A stretch of 64,000 nt of DNA from Collibacillus ludicampi (lineage in GTDB: Bacteria > Bacillota > Bacilli > Tumebacillales > BOQE01): contig NZ_BOQE01000001.1 in assembly GCF_023705585.1 (NCBI RefSeq), forward strand, positions 3,194,710 through 3,258,709, in the 5' to 3' direction. The position numbers were made by a program, and so were the translations under genes. Shown piece by piece: positions 34,608-42,829 of the stretch. Numbering within the stretch: the first letter of the stretch is position 1; each line of letters begins with the position of its first letter. The notes under the pieces were generated by a model. It had not been told where the DNA came from and ran no database searches. It saw nothing but the letters and a program-made list of their open reading frames with translations.

Positions 34608-35696
34608 TTACTTCCTCCATTTATTTCTAATAAGGGAAATAAACAGTAACAATGAAGGAATGACTGTGAAAAATAACGGCAAATTGAAAGGGATGATTGT
34701 TTCGAGCAAATGAGCCACGACTTGCAAATTGGGGAGTGACCAGAATGAAAACAGGGTTATTAAAATACCATATGGAAGAACAAGAGGCCGGTAATCGGAA
34801 AGATTCAACCATTGGGCGGTTCCCAAGACTAAGGCATAATAGAACGCATTGATCTTGACGAACGCTCCCGCTACCCACACAGCCATCACAACCGCCTCCA
34901 GGTGTTCGAGAAAATCGGCGATATTTACATAACTGGCGGCATTCATAACTGGATAAACGAGCATGGGAGTCATCTTCCCAAATACGAAAAGAGCCGTTAC
35001 ATTTGTGATGACCAACGTCAGCAAAATCACAAACACGGTGACATATCCATATTTTCTCACTTTCACACGGTCCGTTACAAAAGGAAGGAAAAAAGTCATC
35101 AAAAATACTTCACTGAACCAGGCTTGTGGTGTAGCTGCCCCCATGATGGAGGGCATAATCCCGTGTTCCAAAACCGGAAACATGTTATTGATCTTCCAAT
35201 CAGGAAGAAGCATCAGGATCATCAAGAGAAGTGGAAAAATGAACAGACCGCTGAACGTTTGCGCAGATCTGCCGATGACTTCCACACCGCCACGGACAGC
35301 AACGGCACATACAAATATAAGGCTTCCAATCACGACAACCATCGGGGTATTTGTGAGAAAGTTACCAACAATAAATTCCGCATATTCCCTAAGTATAATT
35401 CCACAAAAATAAACGAAGGAAATAAGATACAAAAAACCAATGACTTTTCCCGGAAATGAACCGAGCAGATGTTGGCAATATTGAATGATCGTTTCTCCTG
35501 GGTAAAGCTTATGCAATTGTATCGCGACATACACCGTGAAGAAGCCGATGAGGGAAGCCCATATCGGTGATAACCAGAGGTCTCTTCCCGCAATCCTGCT
35601 CGTCAGCGAAGGAACAATAAGAATGGCGGTCGCCAGTACGGTCGCATAAAGGATGATCGCCATCTGAAATGCGGACATTTTCCCTTTTTCAATCAT
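34608..35696 (-). CDS. GerAB-family spore germination permease
   Basis: 362 residues from an ATG preceded by AGGAGGGGGATAAGG. Ten hydrophobic segments with an APC-like first helix (QMAIILYATVLATAILIVPS). GerAB/GrkB-type proteins are the germinant-sensing transporter subunit in the spore inner membrane. The GerAA neighbour is truncated and no GerAC gene follows, so the receptor operon is broken and this copy may be an orphan. Confidence 0.85.
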   Translation of the reverse strand: MIEKGKMSAFQMAIILYATVLATAILIVPSLTSRIAGRDLWLSPIWASLIGFFTVYVAIQLHKLYPGETIIQYCQHLLGSFPGKVIGFLYLISFVYFCGIILREYAEFIVGNFLTNTPMVVVIGSLIFVCAVAVRGGVEVIGRSAQTFSGLFIFPLLLMILMLLPDWKINNMFPVLEHGIMPSIMGAATPQAWFSEVFLMTFFLPFVTDRVKVRKYGYVTVFVILLTLVITNVTALFVFGKMTPMLVYPVMNAASYVNIADFLEHLEAVVMAVWVAGAFVKINAFYYALVLGTAQWLNLSDYRPLVLPYGILITLFSFWSLPNLQVVAHLLETIIPFNLPLFFTVIPSLLLFISLIRNKWRK

Positions 35697-35756
35697 CCTT
35701 ATCCCCCTCCTGCGTTTCATCACCTCAGTCCCCACATGCTGTTCCGTTTATTCCCT

Positions 35757-36293
35757 TCAATCTCCTCCTTTTTCAGGACCCGGTTTTAGCCCGGGAGACT
35801 GCTTGTATTTGTTAGACTCACCTGTCAAGTGTGTTCGTACGTACCTCGCCCATACAGGTGACCGGACGATCGTATCCAGTAAGCTTCTTACTTTCAGTGG
35901 TGCAAGCGGTTTTAAGTAGGGTACGCCGAAAGACCGGAGTGTACTTAAATGAACTACAATGCCAATGACACCAAGCATGATACCCAACAGTCCCAGGGTC
36001 CCTGCAAGGATGATAATCGGGAAGCGCAACCACCGCAAGGCGATTCCTGCAGTAAAACGAGGGATCATAAAAGAGGAGATCCCGGTGAGAGCCGCTACCA
36101 TGACCATCGGCGACGAAGCCAGCCCCGCGGAAATCGCCGCTTGTCCGATCACCAAAGCACCGACAATACTGGCGGTGACCCCGACCTGTTTGGGGAGAAC
36201 CACCCCTGCTTCCCGCAGCGCTTCGAACGTAACCTCCATAAGAAGTGCCTCGACGAGTGCCGGAAAGGGAACTTCCTCATGATAGGATGTGCA
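35757..36293 (-). pseudogene. GerA-family germination receptor A subunit, N-terminus lost
   Basis: About 178 codons matching only the C-terminal membrane domain of GerAA proteins (YHEEVPFPALVEALLMEVTF, VGALVIGQAAISAGL). Full proteins have about 480 residues; everything before position 36293 is unrelated. No start with a Shine-Dalgarno. Followed at 60 nt by the GerAB-type gene on the same strand. Confidence 0.8.
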
Positions 36294-36471
36294 AAAATAA
36301 CCCTTTCCATTCCTACCCAGGAATCGAGAGGGTTTATGATGGGGAGCATTTAACGATCAAATAAAGGGAGAAAACTAAAACAAAGTCATGTAGGATGCTG
36401 AAGTGAAAGTGAGGTTACAAATCTGATTCATGAGGTGGAAATATTGAATCGAACGTATCGACGATCACTAC

Positions 36472-36954
36472 TTACTTTATCTTATATTTTCTTTTTAATG
36501 CACCATAGTTAGTAAGATCTACAGGAGCAGGGTTTACTTTGTCAGTCCATTTTCTATCTACATGTTTTGCAATTTCATTTATATATGTAGCACATATAAA
36601 CTTATCGTTTTTTTTGTACCAATCTATGTCTATTCCAGTTTCAAAATGTAAAAATTCGAGAAAAATTAATATATAGTCATATCCGTTCCCATATAATTTT
36701 TTAGCATATGCACACATTTTTTTGCGTTCATCATCTGTTAATGTTGGATCTGTCCAAACTTCCAATTTACTCGCTTGACGTATGTAATAATCAAGTGATT
36801 GTTCTCCAATAGTACGAAAAGCCATTGCATCACAAACTGTATTTTCATTTATAAACATAGCACAATGACCAGCACCATGAGTCACATGCTCAATTGCTCT
36901 TTCTATAAAAGAATCGCCCCATACAAATAAAATATCTCCAGGGTGAACATTCAT
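36472..36954 (-). CDS. YiiX/NlpC-P60-like permuted papain-fold protein
   Basis: 160 residues from ATG 36954 (weak Shine-Dalgarno). HPGDILFVWGDSFIERAIEH with HGAGHCAMFIN and a later DKFICATYINEIAK: a His/Cys pair in the order seen in permuted NlpC/P60 proteins of the YiiX/YaeF (PF05708) type. They may cleave peptide or lipid-amide bonds. AT-rich (below 40% GC), unlike the hydrogenase locus, so a separate arrival. A palindrome (ATTAGGGG...CCCCTAAT, 37035-37069) lies upstream. Confidence 0.6.
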   Translation of the reverse strand: MNVHPGDILFVWGDSFIERAIEHVTHGAGHCAMFINENTVCDAMAFRTIGEQSLDYYIRQASKLEVWTDPTLTDDERKKMCAYAKKLYGNGYDYILIFLEFLHFETGIDIDWYKKNDKFICATYINEIAKHVDRKWTDKVNPAPVDLTNYGALKRKYKIK

Positions 36955-37130
36955 TTTAAACACCACGTTTGTATGGTATATATTTATTCCTACTACCTTC
37001 ATTAACGAAGTGTACCCAAACTTCATCCCCAACATTAGGGGTTAACCCGTTAACATGATTACCCCTAATATGTCCAAATACATCATCCATTATTATCCTG
37101 GATAGAACTGGTTGAGATCAAAAATTACAT

Positions 37131-37167
37131 ACAAAAAAACGGCAGCCATAGCCACCGTTCTTTTGTA
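37131..37167 (-). terminator. Terminator of a decayed yjcZ gene
   Basis: On the minus strand AACGGTGGC-TATG-GCTGCCGTT and TTTTT follow the stop codon of the yjcZ remnant. Confidence 0.6.
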
Positions 37168-37170
37168 TTT

Positions 37171-37275
37171 CTAATACGCGTAAGGAGCTGCTGCTGTAGG
37201 AGCCGCACCAGAGTAACTTGGATCGAGCAAGAAGAATAAACAACGATGAGAAACATATCAGACCAACCGTGAAAG
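37171..37275 (-). pseudogene. Frameshifted yjcZ-family remnant
   Basis: The minus strand reads HGWSDMFLIVV in one frame and, after one shift, LFFLLDPSYSGAAPTAAAPYAY-like text in the next. This is a YjcZ helix and Gly/Ala/Tyr tail broken by an indel. The start is lost. Confidence 0.6.
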
Positions 37276-37463
37276 CTCAAACAACCATTCGTGTAGTCCA
37301 ACTTCTTTCAAATTTATGAATGTAACAAAATGGTGATATTTAAATATTCATAGTAAGCTACCACTAAAATCCAAGTCGACTGCCAGAAGTGCCATGCGCC
37401 CCGCAGATCTGACTGCTTGCAGTAACGTCAGGTTCATCCTGACGTTGAGGAGGGGGAACGGCG

Positions 37464-37577
37464 ATGTACGGAACTTTCGGAACATATACACGTTGGGCAG
37501 TAATATTTCTGATTATTCTCGTATCTGGTTAGTATGGAGCCCCTGCCGCCACAATAGCGGCTCCATACTGCAACTAA
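37464..37577 (+). pseudogene. yjcZ-family gene with internal stop and deletion
   Basis: Starts like yjcZ (MYGTFGTYTRWAVIFLII) behind GAGGAGGGGG. It loses part of the LFFLLVPG helix and hits TAG at 37530 before the Ala/Pro/Tyr tail. A hairpin (AACGTCAGG/CCTGACGTT) lies just before the Shine-Dalgarno, and a T-run hairpin follows at about 37585-37630. Confidence 0.7.
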
Positions 37578-38025
37578 TGGCTATCCAACGGTCAAGGGAT
37601 ACAGTCAAACTGTACGGTTGATCTTTTTTGAAAATAAAAAGATCACAGAAATCAAAGAGGTAAGCAAGACACTCCTCCCTTTTCGTTTTCACTCGTGATG
37701 TGTCACGGTTATATCATACGACTAATTGGAATGAATCGTGATATTATCCTAACTTTGGGCTTAACTTGTAAACCCGTGAATTTTTTGGGGTTAACCTGCA
37801 CCTTACTTTTAGAGAAAGTGAGTCTAGGCTTTGCGTACCATCTCTTGTAATTATTCCTTCGAAGTAATGAAAATACCTACCCTTAGGTACGATCGAAAAA
37901 AGAATGCGCGACAATTATTTTCACCATAATAACACTTGAGCGTGCCTATAAGACAATGAGCGGTTATCTTACCTGAAACTCACGACTTGTTAGATGTTTC
38001 ATTTAGATTGGAGGTTATTTCTATA

Positions 38026-38844
38026 ATGGAATGGATTTTTATTCTTTTTCTTCTCTATACACTTATACCCGTATGGCGACAACAAAGAATTCATATTGCT
38101 CGTTATAAAACAATCCGGAAATTGGAGTCCAATAGAGGATCGCGGGTGATTACCTTAATCCATCGACAGGAGTCATTGAGTTTTTTAGGCATTCCTTTCC
38201 GAAGTTTTATCAATATTGAAGATTCAGAACAAATTCTTCGTGCAATTCGTCTGACACCGGATAACATGCCGATTGACCTAATTCTTCACACGCCGGGTGG
38301 TTTGGTATTGGCATCGGAACAAATTGCGGTAGCATTACAAAAACATCCGGCCAAAGTAACTGTTTTTGTTCCTCATTATGCTATGTCAGGAGGAACGATG
38401 ATCTGTTTGGCTGCCGATGAAATTATCCTTGATGAGAATGCTGTTTTGGGTCCGGTTGATCCTCAGTTGGGACGATTTCCCGCTGCTTCGATCCTTGAAG
38501 TGATAAAAATCAAAGAACTTGAACATATTAGTGACGATACACTAATCATGGCGGATATAGCACGAAAAGCCATCCAACAGGTAAAAACGTTTATCAAACA
38601 GTTGCTGTTACCCAAAATGGATGAACAACGGGCCGAGCAGTTATCCGAAATTTTAGCTGATGGAAGGTGGACTCACGATTACCCTATTACCGGTGAATGG
38701 TTGAAAGAGTTTGGATTGTCGGTCCGTTTTGGACTTCCTAAAGAAGTCTACCTTTTGATGGAACTTTACCCACAGTCTCCTTCACGTAGACCAACCGTCC
38801 AATATATTCCCATACCTTATCGAGTAGAAAATAATGATAAGTAA
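38026..38844 (+). CDS. Membrane ClpP-like serine protease (SDH_sah family)
   Basis: 272 residues from ATG 38026 (TTGGAGG 11 nt upstream). An N-terminal membrane helix (MEWIFILFLLYTLIPVW), then a ClpP/crotonase-fold core: LILHTPGGLVLASEQIA, FVPHYAMSGGTMICLAADEI with the probable nucleophile Ser in MSGGT, and LGPVDPQLG. Family members (SDH-type, SppA-related) cleave membrane-associated proteins. It lies alone, with about 450 nt of gene-free AT-rich DNA before and 290 after. Confidence 0.85.
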   Translation: MEWIFILFLLYTLIPVWRQQRIHIARYKTIRKLESNRGSRVITLIHRQESLSFLGIPFRSFINIEDSEQILRAIRLTPDNMPIDLILHTPGGLVLASEQIAVALQKHPAKVTVFVPHYAMSGGTMICLAADEIILDENAVLGPVDPQLGRFPAASILEVIKIKELEHISDDTLIMADIARKAIQQVKTFIKQLLLPKMDEQRAEQLSEILADGRWTHDYPITGEWLKEFGLSVRFGLPKEVYLLMELYPQSPSRRPTVQYIPIPYRVENNDK

Positions 38845-39138
38845 ATCCACTTTAAAGGATCTCCCACTTCAACAGTTCTCTTCCTCAGTAACAATAAAGA
38901 ACGGCTTTTCGATACTAAATAAGATATCTCTCTAAAGCATAGTTTGAAAGTCCATTTCTGATAATTAAAGTTTAGGAAAAATATATAAAATAACAACAGC
39001 TCCGCGGTGGACTCCCTTTATTGTGTTTCAACCTTTTCTCCTTAAGAATTTACAAAATACCCCAAGATAGATGTCCGTTTCCTATCCTTGTTCATTTTCA
39101 TTAACTAATAACGAGATCAACAGAAGGAGGGTAATCAA

Positions 39139-39270
39139 ATGTACGGAGTATTCGGTGGCTACACTCGTTGGGCTGTTGTATTCCTGATCATTTTTGTTCT
39201 CTTCTTCTTGCTCGTACCTGGTTATTATGGAGGTCCTGCAGCCGCTGCCCCCGCCTATGGAGACCCCTGA
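39139..39270 (+). CDS. YjcZ-family small sporulation membrane protein, intact copy
   Basis: 43 residues, GAAGGAGGG before the ATG. MYGVFGGYTRWAVVF, helix FLIIFVLFFLLVPG, and an Ala/Pro/Tyr tail. Closest in layout to the copy at 1467. Its last codons overlap the end of an IS66 TnpA fragment on the other strand. Confidence 0.8.
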   Translation: MYGVFGGYTRWAVVFLIIFVLFFLLVPGYYGGPAAAAPAYGDP

Positions 39271-39530
39271 TGTTTGCTCATGGAAAAGTGAGTATGATCG
39301 ACGGATATACGCGTTAGACGATCATGTTCCTGATTATTTTTGTCCTTTACCGATATCCACTTGGATGATGGGGTCACAGCGGCTTCTTTGTGTTCAATCT
39401 TCCGGAGCCAATACCGGAACTGATGAAGCTTCAACTGATGAGCTCTACACCAAGCTGATGCGCTCTGTCCGCTAGCCCGAAAAGCAGCGATCCGTACCTC
39501 CCACTCTTTTCTTAATTCTGCATGGGACAT
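39255..39530 (-). pseudogene. IS66 TnpA (accessory protein), 3' part lost
   Basis: ATG with GGAGAGGAGAAC. Residues 1-60 (ELRKEWEVRIAAFRASGQSA, WCRAHQLKLHQFRYWLRK) match the HTH-like TnpA of IS66 elements; the rest does not. TnpB and TnpC are missing. An IS remnant next to the yjcZ gene. Confidence 0.65.
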
Positions 39531-39613
39531 TGAAAGTTCTCCTCTCCGAATATCTTGAGGAGATTATCTCAAATACAATACGAGGTTAGTAGGTGGGAAG
39601 TATTTGACGCTTA

Positions 39614-39662
39614 CGGTTGTCTCCAATTTCATAAATGAACTATTGAAAGTAGAAACATGGAT
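39614..39662. repeat. Dispersed 49-bp repeat
   Basis: About 80% identical by eye to 34332-34380 (shared TTTCATAAATG and GTAGAAACATG/GTGAAAACATG). A fragment of the coiled-coil gene region copied here. Confidence 0.45.
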
Positions 39663-39756
39663 GAGAAACCGTAGATCAAGTCCGAAATGTTGTGTAAAAA
39701 CTCCACTTTGGTAGAACAGGTTACCTAGCGAATGGGTTGTATCTTCGGAGACTGTT

Positions 39757-39972
39757 TCAAGAGCCTTTTTTAGTTCTTCTCGCCAAATAGCGGTGCCCTG
39801 TCTGCCATTTCTCATCGATTTCCATGAGTAACGCCCCAAGGAGACGTAAGGCGGATTCCCGGTTGGGAAAAATGCGGATCACCCGTTCTCGCCGCCGGAT
39901 TTCCTCGTTCAGGCGCTCCTGGCCATTGGTTGTGCGTAATCGCTTCCTGTAACGCTCCGGGAGCATCATCAC
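39757..39972 (-). pseudogene. IS256-family transposase, C-terminal remnant
   Basis: LPERYRKRLRTTNGQERLNE then IRRRERVIRIFPNRESALRL is the conserved end of IS256 transposases; the DDE residues are absent. The frame shifts after about 39840. Confidence 0.75.
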
Positions 39973-39993
39973 TAAAAGGATTTTGTCACTTTA

Positions 39994-40128
39994 TGTCGTA
40001 TAAATATGTCATAAAATAGGTATTTTACGACACTTTGATTATCCTCCCAGATTGGCAATCCTTTGAAACATCGTTGTCGATGAACTAAAAAATGGAAGCG
40101 TATCGAGTGAAAAAAGTGTCGTTAAAAT
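39994..40128. promoter_or_regulatory. Repeated TGTCGTWAAA sites before the integrase
   Basis: TGTCGTATAAA (39994), TGTCATAAAAT (40007), the inverse ATTTTACGACA (40022) and TGTCGTTAAAAT (40117). The first and third form a palindrome. They may be binding sites for the integrase or its repressor. Confidence 0.5.
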
Positions 40129-40163
40129 CTACAGGGAGTTTTTTGCGGAGAAAGGGGTGGGGG

Positions 40164-41003
40164 ATGGACATTGCCAGAGTTATCGAGGAGCACATGGCAG
40201 GAAAAAGTGACCAGACGAAACGGATGTATGGATACTGGCTCGGACGGTTTCAGAATTGGCTCCTTGATTCCGATGGTAATCTTGAATCCCTCACGCGGGC
40301 GGATGTGCAACAGTATATCGATTGGATGCTGGCGCACAAAAAATCCCCGAGCACGGTCTCAATAGCATTATCCGCGATCCGTTCATGGGCACGGTGGACA
40401 GGTCAGGATCATGCTGTCATGAACCTGCGTACGGTTCGGCCACCTAAGGTGACGGAGCTGGCCCCTCAGTCGCTGGAGAGGAACGAAAGGAATCGTTTGC
40501 TTCGGGAAGTGGAGAGGGACGGAAATCTGCGGGACATTGCCATCGTGTATGTATTGCTGTATACGGGTCTGCGGGTATCAGAACTGTGCGGGCTTGACAG
40601 GGAGGATGTCACGATAGGGGAGCGAAGTGGCCAAGTGATCGTCCGAAAAGGTAAGCGAGCCAAGGCCCGCGTGGTACCACTCCCAGCGGAGGCCCGGCAT
40701 CACGTGTCCCGTTATATGGCCGTTCGGAAGGACCAGGAACCTGCTCTTTTCTTGTCGAACTATGGACAGAGGATTTCTGTCCGGCAGGTCCAGCGTATTT
40801 TAGCGAAATACGGGACCCATCCCCATGCTTTGAGACATACCTATTGCCGGACTCTGGTATCCAAGGGGATGGATCTGGCAGCAGTAGCGGAGCTGGCTGG
40901 GCATTCCGATGTGAACATGATGAGGAGGTATGCAAAACCGACGCAGGAGGAGTTGGAGAGGGCGGTAGAAGAAGCGTTTGTTAAGCCGACGGGTTTAGAT
41001 TAG
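40164..41003 (+). CDS. Tyrosine recombinase (XerC/D-like integrase)
   Basis: 279 residues from ATG 40164 (AAAGGGGTGGGGG upstream); the earlier ATG 40092 lacks a Shine-Dalgarno. Core-binding domain then catalytic residues TGLRVSEL (Arg), GKRAKARVVPL (Lys), HALRHTY (His-x-x-Arg), LAGHSD (His) and RRYAKP (Tyr). Paralogue of the integrase at 33035, in the opposite direction. The next gene starts 17 nt later, so it may be cotranscribed with the restriction-modification pair, which suggests they travel together. Confidence 0.93.
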   Translation: MDIARVIEEHMAGKSDQTKRMYGYWLGRFQNWLLDSDGNLESLTRADVQQYIDWMLAHKKSPSTVSIALSAIRSWARWTGQDHAVMNLRTVRPPKVTELAPQSLERNERNRLLREVERDGNLRDIAIVYVLLYTGLRVSELCGLDREDVTIGERSGQVIVRKGKRAKARVVPLPAEARHHVSRYMAVRKDQEPALFLSNYGQRISVRQVQRILAKYGTHPHALRHTYCRTLVSKGMDLAAVAELAGHSDVNMMRRYAKPTQEELERAVEEAFVKPTGLD

Positions 41004-41020
41004 AAAGGGAAGGTGTCCTG

Positions 41021-42829
41021 ATGGCAACTCAGTACGATCATCTTTCGAGAGAGGAATTGATTGCGCTGCTATTGAAGCGTGATGCCACGCGCAAGCTGGG
41101 GTTGGTATGGGAGCGTGATGAACTCGAAGCGGATCGAACGGTCAACGACGATTTCGTTACGTTTGAGCTGGTCCCGGATTTGAGTATTGGATCTGCACCA
41201 TATGAGAATTTCATTATTGAAGGTGATAACTTTGATGCGCTCAGGCATTTAAATGCGGCTTTTCGTGGGAAGGTCAAGTGCATTTACATAGATCCTCCGT
41301 ACAACACAGGAAACAAGGATTTTATCTACAATGATCAATTCGTAGACAAAAAGGACGCGTATCGGCACTCAAAATGGTTGGAATTTGTGTATCGACGCCT
41401 TCTGTTGGCGCGTGAGCTGCTGGCGGAGGACGGTGTAATTTTGGTATCGATTGACGATGACAACCGGGCACGTCTTGATCTTTTGATGGAAGAGGTCTTC
41501 CCCGGCATGCGAGTAGGCTCACTTGTATGGCGTAAGCGTAACCAGACCAATGCGCGGGTGGATTATAACTTCTCCTGCGACCACGAACACGTACTTGTAT
41601 ATGCGCAGCCGCTCTTTCGGTTTAATGGGTCTGATAAACGATGGAACGGTTATACGAATTGGGATGAACAGCATCAGGACTACTGGACATCCGGAGATCT
41701 CACTCTTGGTTACAACCGCGAACAGCGCCCGAATCTCTATTATCCTTTGTACAATCCGGTCACGGACGTTTGGTACCCATGCGATCCAAACAACGTCTGG
41801 CGATTCGCCTCGAAAAATCGACTGGCGGAAGGCAAGAAGGTGCGTACGCAGCCGATGGAGGATCTCATCGAACAGGGGTATGTGTACTTCCCGGACGAAC
41901 CGGCCCCCGTGGTGTACCGCTCTGTAGAAGAGATCAAAAAGGCCATCGCGGACGGTTCAGCGCCGAAATTCCTTGAAGACGATCCGGACCTGGAGTTTTG
42001 GGTGGGAAAACGCATCGGCTACAACAAACCGCGGTTCAAGCGTTTTGCCAAAAATTTGCGCAGTTCCCTGCAGCCCCTATCCAGTTGGATCGAAAAGCTA
42101 GGAAGTCTCAAGCAGGACGATACCGATTCCACGGATGGCAGTTTTGCTATCGAGTCAGGTTATACGAGTGAAGGCACCAAAGCACTGCGCGAATTTGGAT
42201 TGGATACGGCGTTCAATTATCCCAAACCGGTGTCACTCATACGCAATCTCATCGACCAGTGCACCGGTGAAAACGATATCGTGGTAGACTTTTTCGCAGG
42301 CTCCGGTACCACCGCACAGGCGGTGCTTGAACTCAACTACGAACAAGGTACGCGCCGGCGCTTCATTCTTGTCTCCAGCACCGAGGCGACAAAACGTGAT
42401 CCGGATCGTAATGTCTGCAGGGATGTGTGCCAGAAACGGATTCAAGGCGTAGTGGAGCGACTGGGTCTTGATACGAGCGTGGCGTATTTTCGAATGTGCC
42501 GGATTCCGGTTGGGAATCTACATTTAGACCTTCGTCATGATCAGGTCTGGTTGATGTTGCAGGAGATGCACAAGGCGAGTGTCGTGCCGTTCGTGAATGA
42601 ACTCTTAATTCAGGTATGTGAGGGGACAGATATGCGGCTGATGTACATTCCCTCACTAACATCCGAAGCGTTGGATGAAGCACAGTTCCTTCTTACATCC
42701 GATCACACACCAACCGTAATTTACAGTTGGCAGCCCGGATTATTATCTCAGCGCATTAAGTTTGAGCACGTGCGCATTGAGAAAATTCCCGAGTATCTCT
42801 TGGAACGCTTCGGAGGTGCAAGAGCATGA
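41021..42829 (+). CDS. Type III restriction-modification DNA methylase (Mod)
   Basis: 602 residues, GAAAGGGAAGG before the ATG. Motif IV DPPYNTG around residue 91, then the target-recognition region, then motif I FFAGSGTT around 424. This is the beta-class order of N6-adenine or N4-cytosine methylases, typical of type III Mod subunits. Residues 150-400 would set the specificity. Its end overlaps the Res gene by 4 nt. It protects the host DNA and is needed by Res. Confidence 0.9.
   Translation: MATQYDHLSREELIALLLKRDATRKLGLVWERDELEADRTVNDDFVTFELVPDLSIGSAPYENFIIEGDNFDALRHLNAAFRGKVKCIYIDPPYNTGNKDFIYNDQFVDKKDAYRHSKWLEFVYRRLLLARELLAEDGVILVSIDDDNRARLDLLMEEVFPGMRVGSLVWRKRNQTNARVDYNFSCDHEHVLVYAQPLFRFNGSDKRWNGYTNWDEQHQDYWTSGDLTLGYNREQRPNLYYPLYNPVTDVWYPCDPNNVWRFASKNRLAEGKKVRTQPMEDLIEQGYVYFPDEPAPVVYRSVEEIKKAIADGSAPKFLEDDPDLEFWVGKRIGYNKPRFKRFAKNLRSSLQPLSSWIEKLGSLKQDDTDSTDGSFAIESGYTSEGTKALREFGLDTAFNYPKPVSLIRNLIDQCTGENDIVVDFFAGSGTTAQAVLELNYEQGTRRRFILVSSTEATKRDPDRNVCRDVCQKRIQGVVERLGLDTSVAYFRMCRIPVGNLHLDLRHDQVWLMLQEMHKASVVPFVNELLIQVCEGTDMRLMYIPSLTSEALDEAQFLLTSDHTPTVIYSWQPGLLSQRIKFEHVRIEKIPEYLLERFGGARA

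Noticed and set aside
35949-36353. Plus-strand frames over the gerA remnant
   Set aside because: Antisense to clear GerA C-terminal homology; no start signals.
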